The notes beneath the pieces were generated by a model. That model was given only the letters and a program-made list of their open reading frames with translations. It was not told the origin of the DNA and made no database searches. Shown one piece after another: positions 9,248 to 17,821 of a stretch of DNA of 64,000 bases; position 1 is the stretch's first letter, and each line of letters begins with the position of its first letter. The translations under genes and the position numbers were made by a program. Source of the stretch: an uncultured Pelagibacteraceae bacterium (GTDB taxonomy: Bacteria; Pseudomonadota; Alphaproteobacteria; Pelagibacterales; Pelagibacteraceae); contig CACMTZ010000006.1 in NCBI GenBank assembly GCA_902616725.1, positions 35,279 to 99,278 on the forward strand, given 5' to 3'.

Positions 9248-9510
9248 TGTTTAAAGAAATCAAATATATTTTTTTCGTCTTTATTATTGGTCTATTTGTT
9301 TTTTTTACAGCGAAATATTATTTCTCTGATGCTTATAAAAAAAAATCTTATAGATTACTCAGCAATATTGAAAATAAGATAAATACTTACTCAGAAAAAT
9401 TACCAATTTTAGAAGATGATACGAAAAATATTATTGAATACGTTGAGCAAACAAACAATAAAAAAAAGAAAAAATTTAATTTTTGGAAATTATTAGAAAA
9501 TAATGAATAA
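9247..9510 (+). CDS. Small membrane-anchored protein of unknown function (SPOR-gene position)
   Basis: An 87-residue protein I do not recognise. It has a single N-terminal hydrophobic segment (about residues 8-27, IFFVFIIGLFVFFTAKYYF), then a charged, lysine-rich tail with no known motif. Its ATG overlaps the argS stop and its end overlaps nagZ by 8 nt, so it is almost certainly translated. In many alphaproteobacteria this slot holds a larger membrane-anchored SPOR-domain protein; here only the anchor-like part is present. It may be a shortened relic that keeps a scaffold role, but that is speculation. Confidence 0.7.
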   Translation: MFKEIKYIFFVFIIGLFVFFTAKYYFSDAYKKKSYRLLSNIENKINTYSEKLPILEDDTKNIIEYVEQTNNKKKKKFNFWKLLENNE

Positions 9511-10450
9511 ACGTCGATCATTTATTGTTGGAATTAAATCAACAAAACTTTCAGCAAAAGAAAAGTCATTTCTTAAAAAATATAAACCCTGGGGAGTTAT
9601 CTTATTTACAAGAAATATTAAAAATATTGATCAAACTTTAAAACTCACCACGTCAATAAGAAAATTATTCAAAGATAAAAAATATCCTATTTTAATTGAT
9701 CAAGAAGGGGGTAAAATTAATCGGTTAAAAAATATTATATCATTCGACAATTTGACTTCAGAATTTTTTGGAAAAAAATATGTTAAAAATGTAGATGAAT
9801 TTAAATTTTATTATAAATTATTTATTGATAAAACTTCATATTTATTAAAATCTCTTGGTATTAATATTAATACTACCCCGGTCTTAGATTTAAGAATTAA
9901 AGGTGCCTCAAATGTCATTGGGAATAGATCTTTTTCCAATAATCCCAAAATTGTATCTAAAATAGGAGATTATTGTATCAATTATTTCCATCAAAATGGT
10001 ATTGGAGCAGTCATAAAGCATATTCCAGGACATGGTCTTGCAAAGGTAGACAGTCACCATTTTACTCCGATGGTGAATAAAAAATTGAGTTATTTAACCA
10101 AGAAAGATTTTCTTCCATTTAAAAATAAAAAAACTTTTTTTGCTATGACCGCTCACATAATTTTTACTCAAATTGACAAAGAAAATTGTGTTACTCACTC
10201 AAAAAAATTTATTAAATTAATTCGCAATAAAATTGGTTTTAAAGATATTTTGATTTCTGATGATTTATCGATGAAAAGTCTTAAGGGTAATTTAAAGGAA
10301 AATACAATCAAAACGTTTAGTGCAGGTTGTAATTTAGCCTTACATTGTAATGGAAATTTAAATGAAATGAAAATTGTAGGAAATAATTCACCATTGATAA
10401 ATCCTTTTCTCGTTAAAAAAACATCACAATTTTACAAAATTTTAAGTTAA
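9503..10450 (+). CDS. nagZ: Beta-N-acetylhexosaminidase NagZ
   Basis: Family 3 glycoside hydrolase of 315 residues that removes GlcNAc from anhydromuropeptides during peptidoglycan recycling in the cytoplasm. Diagnostic motifs are IDQEGGKINRL (substrate-binding), KHIPGHGLAKVDSHH (the catalytic-loop His) and LISDDLSMKSL (Asp nucleophile). No signal peptide, as expected. It overlaps the preceding small gene by 8 nt and leads into scpAB. Confidence 0.92.
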   Translation: MNKRRSFIVGIKSTKLSAKEKSFLKKYKPWGVILFTRNIKNIDQTLKLTTSIRKLFKDKKYPILIDQEGGKINRLKNIISFDNLTSEFFGKKYVKNVDEFKFYYKLFIDKTSYLLKSLGININTTPVLDLRIKGASNVIGNRSFSNNPKIVSKIGDYCINYFHQNGIGAVIKHIPGHGLAKVDSHHFTPMVNKKLSYLTKKDFLPFKNKKTFFAMTAHIIFTQIDKENCVTHSKKFIKLIRNKIGFKDILISDDLSMKSLKGNLKENTIKTFSAGCNLALHCNGNLNEMKIVGNNSPLINPFLVKKTSQFYKILS

Positions 10451-10459
10451 TATTGATTG

Positions 10460-11200
10460 ATGATTGAAAATGATTCTGAACTTTTTAAAGTAGATGTTGA
10501 AAATTATAATGGACCATTAGACGTTCTTTTAGATCTTGCAAAAGCTCAAAAAGTTAATCTTGAGGATATATCTATTACAAAATTAGCAGATCAGTTTCAT
10601 GATTTTATTACTCAAGAAAAAAAATTAAATTTAGAGATTGCTTCAGAATACTTATTAATGGCAACATGGTTAGCATATTTAAAATCAAAATTACTATTAC
10701 CAGGTACCCCTGAAGAAGAATTTAAAGTTCAAGAAGTAGCTGAAAAATTAAAACTTCAACTTAAGAAACTTGAATTAATTAGGTTATTGTCTGAACAGAT
10801 GCTTAAAAGAAAAAGATTAGGAAGAGAAATTAGAACTAGAGGTATGAGAGCGGGTATAAGGCCCATCTACAATAGTGAGTATAAATTAAATTTATTTGAC
10901 CTCATGAAAACCTATTCTACTATAATTATGACTAAAGATTTTCAGAGAATTAACATTCCAAAATTACCAGTTTTTACAACAGAAGAAGGTATAAAAACTA
11001 TAAAAGATTTTTTTGGAAAATTAATGGACTGGAAAAAATTAGATGATTTAATACCGAAAAATTTTAAAAGTGGATCAAAATACAAACGAACTGGTAAAGC
11101 AGGAATATTTGCTGGCTCTCTTGAATTGGTCAAGGAGGGCAACCTAAGCATAAAGCAAGAAAACCTTTTTGATGATATTTATGTAAAAGAAAACAAATGA
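10460..11200 (+). CDS. scpA: Segregation and condensation protein A
   Basis: Kleisin subunit of the bacterial SMC condensin, 246 residues. The N-terminal FKVDVENYNGPLDVLLDLAK block and the central ASEYLLMATWLAYLKSKLLLP block are characteristic. An in-frame TTG lies at 10457, but the ATG immediately after it at 10460 is the more natural start. The stop overlaps scpB in an ATGA arrangement, coupling production of the two condensin partners. Confidence 0.93.
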   Translation: MIENDSELFKVDVENYNGPLDVLLDLAKAQKVNLEDISITKLADQFHDFITQEKKLNLEIASEYLLMATWLAYLKSKLLLPGTPEEEFKVQEVAEKLKLQLKKLELIRLLSEQMLKRKRLGREIRTRGMRAGIRPIYNSEYKLNLFDLMKTYSTIIMTKDFQRINIPKLPVFTTEEGIKTIKDFFGKLMDWKKLDDLIPKNFKSGSKYKRTGKAGIFAGSLELVKEGNLSIKQENLFDDIYVKENK

Positions 11201-11898
11201 TAAAAAAAAAGATTAAGAAAAAAGACAATATTATTAATTTTCCAACTAAATTATCTTCAATTGAAAAGGAAATTGAAGGAATTGTTTTTGCTGCTGCAGA
11301 ACCATTAGATATTGAAACTATTGAAAATAAGATATCTAAAAAAACGGATGTTGAAAAAATTTTGTTAAAATTACAAGCCGAATATTCAAATCGGGGTATT
11401 AACTTAGTTTGCATTTCTAAAAAATGGTCTTTTAGAACCTCACCTAATCTATCAAATTTAATGACCCAAGAAAAAACTGTTGAAAAAAAATTATCAAAAG
11501 CTGCAATAGAAACTCTTGCCATAATTGTTTATCATCAACCAGTTACTCGTGCAGAGATAGAAGAGATAAGAGGTGTAGCTTTTGGAACTAACACCTTAGA
11601 AATTTTGATGGAATTAAATTGGGTTAAACCTGGTGGAAGAAAAAATGTCCCTGGTCGACCTATTCAATATGTCACGACGGATGATTTTTTAAGCCATTTT
11701 AACTTGCAAAAATTATCTGATTTACCAACAGTAGATGAGCTTGGAGCTGCAGGTTTAATTGATAGTACTAATATTGATAACGCTATTTTTGGTACTGGAA
11801 AATTCTATAAAGAAAAACAAGATGATAAAAAAGAGGACATTTATTCAAATATTGATGAAATGTTAAGTAGCACTCTTGACTCGGATGAGAAGAGCTAA
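11197..11898 (+). CDS. scpB: Segregation and condensation protein B
   Basis: Winged-helix partner of ScpA, 233 residues. The family signature is clear: EIEGIVFAAAEPLDIE at the N-terminus, LSKAAIETLAIIVYHQPVTR and EIRGV in the middle, then GRPIQYVTTDDFLSHF. The last 45 residues form an acidic tail without a recognisable motif. Four-nt overlap with scpA; tatA follows after a 50-nt spacer. Confidence 0.93.
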   Translation: MIKKKIKKKDNIINFPTKLSSIEKEIEGIVFAAAEPLDIETIENKISKKTDVEKILLKLQAEYSNRGINLVCISKKWSFRTSPNLSNLMTQEKTVEKKLSKAAIETLAIIVYHQPVTRAEIEEIRGVAFGTNTLEILMELNWVKPGGRKNVPGRPIQYVTTDDFLSHFNLQKLSDLPTVDELGAAGLIDSTNIDNAIFGTGKFYKEKQDDKKEDIYSNIDEMLSSTLDSDEKS

Positions 11899-11948
11899 GC
11901 CTACAAATTAGACTTTTCAATTATTGATAAAAAGGTTATAAGTTTTCT

Positions 11949-12149
11949 ATGAGCATTGGAATTTGGCAAATAGCGATCGTTGTAATACTTGTAGTATTAT
12001 TATTTGGTAGAGGAAAAATTTCTAGCCTTATGGGCGATGTAGCAAAAGGAATAAAAAGTTTTAAAAAGGGAATGGCATCAGATGTGACTGATGACAATGA
12101 GCCAAAAAATATTTCTGACGATAATCAAGATTCGAACAAAAAAGAATAA
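11949..12149 (+). CDS. tatA: Twin-arginine translocase subunit TatA
   Basis: A 66-residue TatA: one short N-terminal membrane helix ([15 protein letters not shown]), the FGRGK hinge, an amphipathic helix with the [10 protein letters not shown] signature, and a charged tail. A TATAAG hexamer at 11937-11942 lies only 6 nt before the ATG, with TTTTCA 17 nt further up, so the message may begin at or next to the start codon. First gene of tatABC. Confidence 0.93.
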   Translation: MSIGIWQIAIVVILVVLLFGRGKISSLMGDVAKGIKSFKKGMASDVTDDNEPKNISDDNQDSNKKE

Positions 12150-12154
12150 ATCAC

Positions 12155-12367
12155 ATGCCTACTATTGGTTGGTTTGAGATTTTAATTATAGTTGCAATAG
12201 CTATTGTAGTTTTGGGACCTAAAGACTTTCCAATAATGCTCAAAAAAGTTGGTTCATGGATCGGCTCTGCAAAAAAATATGTCAACAATATTCAAAATGA
12301 AGTCTCAAATATTGATCTTGAAGATAATAAAATAGAAAAAAAAGAAGAAAAAAAAGATGAGTCATGA
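12155..12367 (+). CDS. tatB: Twin-arginine translocase subunit TatB
   Basis: A 70-residue TatB, short for the family. The N-terminal helix IGWFEILIIVAIAIVVLGPKDFP contains the E-in-membrane and GPK hinge features that separate TatB from TatA. The normal long coiled tail is reduced to a lysine/glutamate-rich end. The gene starts 5 nt after tatA and overlaps tatC by 11 nt. Confidence 0.9.
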   Translation: MPTIGWFEILIIVAIAIVVLGPKDFPIMLKKVGSWIGSAKKYVNNIQNEVSNIDLEDNKIEKKEEKKDES

Positions 12368-13127
12368 CGATAATGAAGGTGGCTTTGTAAGTCATTTAGC
12401 TGAGTTAAGAAAAAGACTAATTCATAGTTTTATCTTTCTAATAATCTTTTTTATAGGATGTTATTTTTTTGCTGAACATCTTTATGGTTTTTTAGTAGAG
12501 CCATATGCACAAGCGGTTAAAGATGATGGAACTGATAGACGATTAATTTTCACAGCTTTACAAGAAACTTTTCTTACCTATTTGAAAGTATCTTTTTTCA
12601 CTGCTTTTTTTGTTACTTGTCCATTTATTTTGATGCAGATTTGGAAATTTATTGCTCCTGGTCTTTATAAACATGAAAAAATTGCAATTTTACCTTATTT
12701 AGTTTTAACCCCTATCTTATTCTTACTAGGAGGTATGTTAGTTTATTATTTAATAATGCCCCTAGCGATAAAATTCTTTTTATCTTTTGAAAGTTCTGGT
12801 CTTTCAACAAATTTACCAATTCAATTAGAAGCAAAAGTAAACGAATATCTTTCATTGGTAATGAAACTTATATTTGCATTTGGCATAAGTTTTCAATTAC
12901 CTGTTGTGTTGAGTTTATTAGCGAGGGTAGGGTTAGTTGATTCTGATTTTTTAAAGAAACGAAGAAAATATGTTGTGGTTATTATATTTGCAGCCGCAGC
13001 TTTACTCACACCCCCAGATCCCATCACACAAATTGGTTTGGCGATACCATTATTAATTCTATATGAATTATCAATATTTTCAGTAAAACTTATTGAGAAT
13101 AAAAATTTAAAAAATTCTGATGCATAA
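12357..13127 (+). CDS. tatC: Twin-arginine translocase subunit TatC
   Basis: Six-helix substrate receptor of the Tat system, 256 residues. HLAELRKRLIHS at the N-terminus, the FxxPFILMQIWKFIAPGLY region and FAAAALLTPPDPITQ are hallmarks. The ATG lies inside the tatB reading frame. It overlaps serS by 8 nt. One possible Tat client in this window is the M48 lipoprotein at 26127-26948. Confidence 0.95.
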   Translation: MSHDDNEGGFVSHLAELRKRLIHSFIFLIIFFIGCYFFAEHLYGFLVEPYAQAVKDDGTDRRLIFTALQETFLTYLKVSFFTAFFVTCPFILMQIWKFIAPGLYKHEKIAILPYLVLTPILFLLGGMLVYYLIMPLAIKFFLSFESSGLSTNLPIQLEAKVNEYLSLVMKLIFAFGISFQLPVVLSLLARVGLVDSDFLKKRRKYVVVIIFAAAALLTPPDPITQIGLAIPLLILYELSIFSVKLIENKNLKNSDA

Positions 13128-14379
13128 CATTAAAGAAATTAGAAAAGATTTTGATGCATTTTCAAAAGCATTAAAAAAAAGATCAATCGATATAGATCTC
13201 AATAAACTCAAAAAATTAGATATAGATAATAGAGATTTAATTCAAAAAAAAGAAACATTAGAAAAAGAAAAGAAAGATATTTCAAAAACAAAAGATAAGG
13301 CTTTATTTTCTAGGTCAAAAGAAATTACTCAATCTATTGATAAAATTACTGATCAACAATCAAAAATTAAATCAGACTTAGATGAAATTTTATCAAGTAT
13401 TCCAAATATACCTCATGATGATGTGCCTGTAGGATCTAATGAAAATGAAAATGTTGAATTAACTAAATCGGGTCAGATTCCTAATTTTGAATTTACTCCA
13501 AAATCACACTACGAATTAGGTGAAACACTTGGCATGTTAGATTTTGATCTTGCCACAAAAACCACTGGTTCAAGGTTTGTTTTTGTTAAGAATAAATTAG
13601 CATTACTTGAAAGAGCAATTTCAAATTTTATGCTTGATATACATACTTCAAAAAATGGATATGAGGAAATTTCACCACCTTTATTAGCATCAGAAAATAC
13701 AATGTTCGGAACTGGTCAATTACCTAAATTTGAAAATGATCAATTTGAAGTAAAATTAGAAGAGGGAAGTGGTAGAAAATTTTTAATTCCAACAGCAGAA
13801 GTTATTTTAACCAATATTGTAAAAGATAAAATTTTAGATCTTAAAACATTACCGATGAGATTTGTTGCATCTACACCATGTTTCAGAAAAGAGGCTGGCA
13901 GTTATGGTAAAGATACAAAAGGGATGATTAGACAACATCAATTTTATAAAGTTGAATTAGTAAGTATTGTGGAACAAAATAAATGTCTTGAAGAATTAGA
14001 GAGAATGACAAATTGTGCCACAGGAATTTTGGATTTGTTAGAGTTACCATATCGAAAAATGATTTTATGTAGTGGAGATATGGGATTTAGTGCAGAAAAA
14101 ACTTACGATATAGAAGTATGGTTACCTTCAGAAAACAAATATAGAGAAATATCTTCATGTTCATCATGTTCAACTTTTCAAGCAACAAGAATGAAAGCTA
14201 GATATAAAAATTCAAATAAAGAAACAGTATTTGTTGGAACGCTTAATGGAAGTGGTTTAGCAGTGGGTAGAACTCTTATTGCCATATTAGAAAATTTTCA
14301 GCAAAAGGATGGGTCTATAAGTATTCCAAAAGTGCTTAGACCTTATATGAATAATCTAGAAAAAATTAGTCTGAATTAA
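13120..14379 (+). CDS. serS: Seryl-tRNA synthetase
   Basis: Class II synthetase, 419 residues. It has the N-terminal helical hairpin arm (coiled coil, about residues 25-105) that binds the long variable arm of tRNA-Ser, then the catalytic core with TPCFRKEAGSYGKDTKGMIRQHQF (motif 2 region) and GSGLAVGRTLIAILEN (motif 3). In related alphaproteobacteria surE, pcm and a LysM peptidase gene often follow; here the next gene is yajC. Confidence 0.95.
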   Translation: MHNIKEIRKDFDAFSKALKKRSIDIDLNKLKKLDIDNRDLIQKKETLEKEKKDISKTKDKALFSRSKEITQSIDKITDQQSKIKSDLDEILSSIPNIPHDDVPVGSNENENVELTKSGQIPNFEFTPKSHYELGETLGMLDFDLATKTTGSRFVFVKNKLALLERAISNFMLDIHTSKNGYEEISPPLLASENTMFGTGQLPKFENDQFEVKLEEGSGRKFLIPTAEVILTNIVKDKILDLKTLPMRFVASTPCFRKEAGSYGKDTKGMIRQHQFYKVELVSIVEQNKCLEELERMTNCATGILDLLELPYRKMILCSGDMGFSAEKTYDIEVWLPSENKYREISSCSSCSTFQATRMKARYKNSNKETVFVGTLNGSGLAVGRTLIAILENFQQKDGSISIPKVLRPYMNNLEKISLN

Positions 14380-14433
14380 AGTTGTTTTAACTTAAGAGAT
14401 AGTATAAAAATTCATTTTTAATTAAGGAGTTTT

Positions 14434-14721
14434 ATGGAAAGTTCAGGAATAGGTCAATTTATACCACTAATATTAATTTTTGTTATTTTTTATTTTTTCT
14501 TGATAAGACCACAGCAAAAAAAAGTTAAAGAGCATAAAGCTATGGTCGAGGGTTTAAAAAAAGGTGATAAGATTGTAACTTCAGGCGGTATTACAGGAAC
14601 CATAACCAGAGTTGTAGACAACGATAAAATAGAAGTTGAGGTTGCTGAAAATGTGACTGTTGAAGTTATCAGAGGTACAGGTGTACAAAGTCTGATGAAC
14701 TCTCAAGAAGTTAAAAAGTAA
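14434..14721 (+). CDS. yajC: Preprotein translocase accessory subunit YajC
   Basis: A 95-residue single-pass protein: membrane helix at about residues 8-25 (IPLILIFVIFYFFLIRPQQKK), followed by GLKKGDKIVTSGGITGTI, the typical YajC cytoplasmic domain. It has one of the best Shine-Dalgarno sequences in the window (AAGGAG at 14424-14429). A weak promoter (TTGTTT at 14382, TATAAA at 14403, 15-nt spacer) precedes it. Partner of SecD and SecF, encoded next. Confidence 0.94.
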   Translation: MESSGIGQFIPLILIFVIFYFFLIRPQQKKVKEHKAMVEGLKKGDKIVTSGGITGTITRVVDNDKIEVEVAENVTVEVIRGTGVQSLMNSQEVKK

Positions 14722-14736
14722 TTTTGTTAAAGTAAA

Positions 14737-16293
14737 GTGTTATATTTTTCAAAATTCAGAATAATATCAGTAATATTAATTTCTCTATTTTTTATTTTAA
14801 TTGCCTCATCAAATTTATTTAAGTTTGAAAATAACTTTCTAAATAAGAAAATTAATCTTGGATTAGATCTTCAGGGAGGTTCTTACCTCCTACTCGAAAT
14901 TGATAATAATCCAGTTATTGAGCAAAAAATACAAAATCTTTCAATTTCCATTAGAAATTATTTCAAAGACAAAAATATAAGAATTAAAAATTTAAAAATT
15001 TTAGGACAAAAATTATCTTTTTCTGTAGATGAAAACTTTAAACAAACTATTCTAGATACGTTTAATGATGAGGAAAGTGAATTAAATCCTTATTATCCAA
15101 GATTTAAATCTCATCAATTAGATATCACTGAGGAAAATAATATTTTTTTTGTCAATTACTCAACACAAGGTATTGTTAAACTAAAAACATCTTCTCAAGA
15201 TCAAGCATTAGAAATTGTAAGAAGAAGAATTGATGAGATAGGAACTAATGAGCCAAATATTTTAAAAAGAGGAAACGACAGAATTCTTGTTGAATTACCT
15301 GGATTAGATGATCCAATGAGAATTAAATCATTGCTTGGTAAAACTGCAAATCTTACATTTAGATTTGTAACTAATAACGATCAAGACTCTTTTGGAGCGG
15401 AAAAACTTAGTTATGAAGATGATTCTGAAGAAGATGCTCTGGTAAGTAAAAGAATTATTTTAAGTGGAGACAATCTGCTAGATGCTCAACCAAGAATGGA
15501 TAGTGAGACGAATGAAACAGTGGTTACATTTACACTTGATAGAGTTGGAGCTAAAAGATTTGGTAAAGCTACATCGACTGGTATTGGTAAACAATTAGCA
15601 ATAGTATTGGATGGTAAAATTATAAGTGCACCGGTTATAAGAGATACAATTGCAAGTGGATCAGGTCAAATCAGTGGAGGATTTACTTTTCAATCAGCAA
15701 CAGATTTAGCTCTTTTATTAAGATCTGGTGCATTACCTGCACCTTTAAATATTATTGAGGAACGAACAGTTGGTCCCGACTTAGGACAAGATTCAATTAA
15801 TGCAGGGATGATTGCATTAGCAATTGGTTTTGTATTAGTAATAGTATTTATCTTTGTTAAATATAAGGTATTTGGTTTAATTACCAATATAACATTAATA
15901 CTTAACCTTTTCTTACTCATTGGAATATTGACTATATTCGAGGCGACTTTAACTCTTCCAGGGATCGCTGGAATAATTTTAACAGTTGGTATGGCAGTCG
16001 ATGCAAATGTTTTAATCTTTGAGAGAATTAAAGAAGAGCTAAAAAATGAAAAAAATAATTTAATAGCTTTTGATAGTGGTTACACAAAATCTAGAACCGC
16101 TATACTTGATGCAAATATAACAACATTATTAGCAGCTATTATCTTATTTTTTATGGGCTCAGGTCCAATCAAAGGTTTTTCACTTACACTTGGGATTGGA
16201 ATATTTACAACATTATTTTCAGTTTATTTCATAGCAAGGTTATTGACTGTTTTGTATGTGTACAGAAATAAAGAAAAAGAAGGTTTAATTTAA
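14737..16293 (+). CDS. secD: Protein translocase subunit SecD
   Basis: RND-type accessory subunit of the Sec translocon, 518 residues. The start is a GTG at 14737, 15 nt after yajC. An N-terminal membrane helix is followed by KINLGLDLQGGSYLLLEID, a periplasmic P1 domain with EIVRRRIDEIGTNEPNI, and a C-terminal five-helix membrane block beginning VGPDLGQDSINAG and including GMAVDANVLIFERIKEE. Length fits alphaproteobacterial SecD. Confidence 0.94.
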   Translation: MLYFSKFRIISVILISLFFILIASSNLFKFENNFLNKKINLGLDLQGGSYLLLEIDNNPVIEQKIQNLSISIRNYFKDKNIRIKNLKILGQKLSFSVDENFKQTILDTFNDEESELNPYYPRFKSHQLDITEENNIFFVNYSTQGIVKLKTSSQDQALEIVRRRIDEIGTNEPNILKRGNDRILVELPGLDDPMRIKSLLGKTANLTFRFVTNNDQDSFGAEKLSYEDDSEEDALVSKRIILSGDNLLDAQPRMDSETNETVVTFTLDRVGAKRFGKATSTGIGKQLAIVLDGKIISAPVIRDTIASGSGQISGGFTFQSATDLALLLRSGALPAPLNIIEERTVGPDLGQDSINAGMIALAIGFVLVIVFIFVKYKVFGLITNITLILNLFLLIGILTIFEATLTLPGIAGIILTVGMAVDANVLIFERIKEELKNEKNNLIAFDSGYTKSRTAILDANITTLLAAIILFFMGSGPIKGFSLTLGIGIFTTLFSVYFIARLLTVLYVYRNKEKEGLI

Positions 16294-17181
16294 ATGATTG
16301 CTTTTAACAAATATTATAATCAATTTAATATACTCTCTATATCCTTAGTCGTTATTTCTTTATTTTTACTGACTTTCAAAGGGCTTAACTTTGGAATAGA
16401 TTTTAAGGGCGGAACGTTAATTGAATTAAGATCAACTGACAGCAAAATTAATGTGTCATCTCTAAGAGATAATTTAAATTCTATGAATTTGGGTGATGTT
16501 TCAGTAAAAAATTTTGGCAATGAGACAGACTTTCTTATTAAATTTGAAATTAATAATAACAAAAATATTATCGAGGAAATTAAATCAAATTTAGATAAAT
16601 CATTTGGCAATACTTTTGATTTTAGAAGAGTTGAAAATGTAGGACCGAAAGTAAGTGCTGAGTTACTTAAATCTGGAGTAATAGCTATCGTAGTGGCATT
16701 AACTTTAATGTTAATTTACATTTGGATCAGATTTGAATGGCAATTTAGTTTAGGAGCTATATTAGCTTTGTTTCATGACGTGTTGGTAACCCTAGGTCTA
16801 TTTTCATTGCTCGGTCTTGAAATCAATTTATCTATTATTGCAGCTGTATTAACTATCGTTGGTTACTCCATGAATGATACAGTGGTTATTTTTGATAGAG
16901 TAAGGGAAAATTTAAGAAAATATTCTGACATTAAAATTTACGATTTAACTAATATCTCTATCAATGAAACATTATCTAGAACTTTAATTACATCAATAAC
17001 GACTTTATTAGCTTTGCTATCAATATTTTTCTTTGGTGGTGAGATACTAAAAGGTTTTTCTTTGGCTATGATATTTGGTGTAATTTTTGGAACTTATTCA
17101 TCTATCTATATTGCCAATACAGTCTTAGTTAGACTTAGAGTTTCACAAAAAACTGTTTTAAGAGAAGACGAAAATAGTTAA
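16294..17181 (+). CDS. secF: Protein translocase subunit SecF
   Basis: A 295-residue partner of SecD beginning directly after its stop. Landmarks: LNFGIDFKGGTLIELRS near residue 30, VGPKVSAELLKSG before the membrane block, and VGYSMNDTVVIFDRVRENLR, the SecF motif. Six membrane segments. It overlaps the convergent PuuD-like gene by 4 nt, ending the yajC-secD-secF unit. Confidence 0.94.
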   Translation: MIAFNKYYNQFNILSISLVVISLFLLTFKGLNFGIDFKGGTLIELRSTDSKINVSSLRDNLNSMNLGDVSVKNFGNETDFLIKFEINNNKNIIEEIKSNLDKSFGNTFDFRRVENVGPKVSAELLKSGVIAIVVALTLMLIYIWIRFEWQFSLGAILALFHDVLVTLGLFSLLGLEINLSIIAAVLTIVGYSMNDTVVIFDRVRENLRKYSDIKIYDLTNISINETLSRTLITSITTLLALLSIFFFGGEILKGFSLAMIFGVIFGTYSSIYIANTVLVRLRVSQKTVLREDENS

Positions 17182-17780
17182 TAAAGGTTTTGAGCAGCTA
17201 CCATAGTAAGCAGCATTGGTATTGACAACAAAGTATTAGTTCTCGAAAATAACATAGCTGTTCTTGCTGACTTGGCTTTTAGATCAGGTTCACATTCAAC
17301 AATACCTAAAGCTCTTTTTTGATTAGGCCATATTACAAACCACACATTAAATGCCATAACTAGACCTAACCACATTCCAATTCCTATAGCTGTGTGTTTT
17401 GGAATGCCAGATCCTATACTTAAAGTCATTGCATCATGCAAATATCCATTAAGACCTGCAAGTGCTAAACCTGATAGAACTGTAAATGCTGCACCCCATC
17501 TAAAATAAAATAATGCAGCTGGTGCAATTACTTTACCAATAGCTGGCTTCTGTTCATCTGGAATTTTTGCCATGTTTGGGATTTGAACAAAATTAAAATA
17601 CCATAACAAGCCAATCCACATTATACCAACTACTACATGCACAAATCTCGCAAACCAACTCCAAAAAAGTGCATCAAAACTAAAACCATCATTTTGATAA
17701 AATAAGCCTAAAAATAACAGAACTGCAATGGCTAAAGAAACGTGAATAGTTTTTGATAAAGATGAAAGTAAATTACCCAT
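17178..17780 (-). CDS. Urate oxidase N-terminal/PuuD-type membrane protein without cytochrome domain
   Basis: A 200-residue integral membrane protein with about five hydrophobic helices. The patterns WFARFVHVVVGIMWIGLLWY, an RWGAAFT motif and repeated His/Trp in membrane segments resemble the membrane domain of PuuD (pfam Urate_ox_N), which in full-length proteins is joined to a C-terminal cytochrome c domain. No CxxCH is present here. No purine degradation genes are nearby, so urate oxidation cannot be inferred; it may be a generic heme-binding membrane protein. Confidence 0.6.
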   Translation of the reverse strand: MGNLLSSLSKTIHVSLAIAVLLFLGLFYQNDGFSFDALFWSWFARFVHVVVGIMWIGLLWYFNFVQIPNMAKIPDEQKPAIGKVIAPAALFYFRWGAAFTVLSGLALAGLNGYLHDAMTLSIGSGIPKHTAIGIGMWLGLVMAFNVWFVIWPNQKRALGIVECEPDLKAKSARTAMLFSRTNTLLSIPMLLTMVAAQNLY

Positions 17781-17821
17781 AACTAATTTTATACTGATTT
17801 AGAGTGAGATGACAATGGTAT

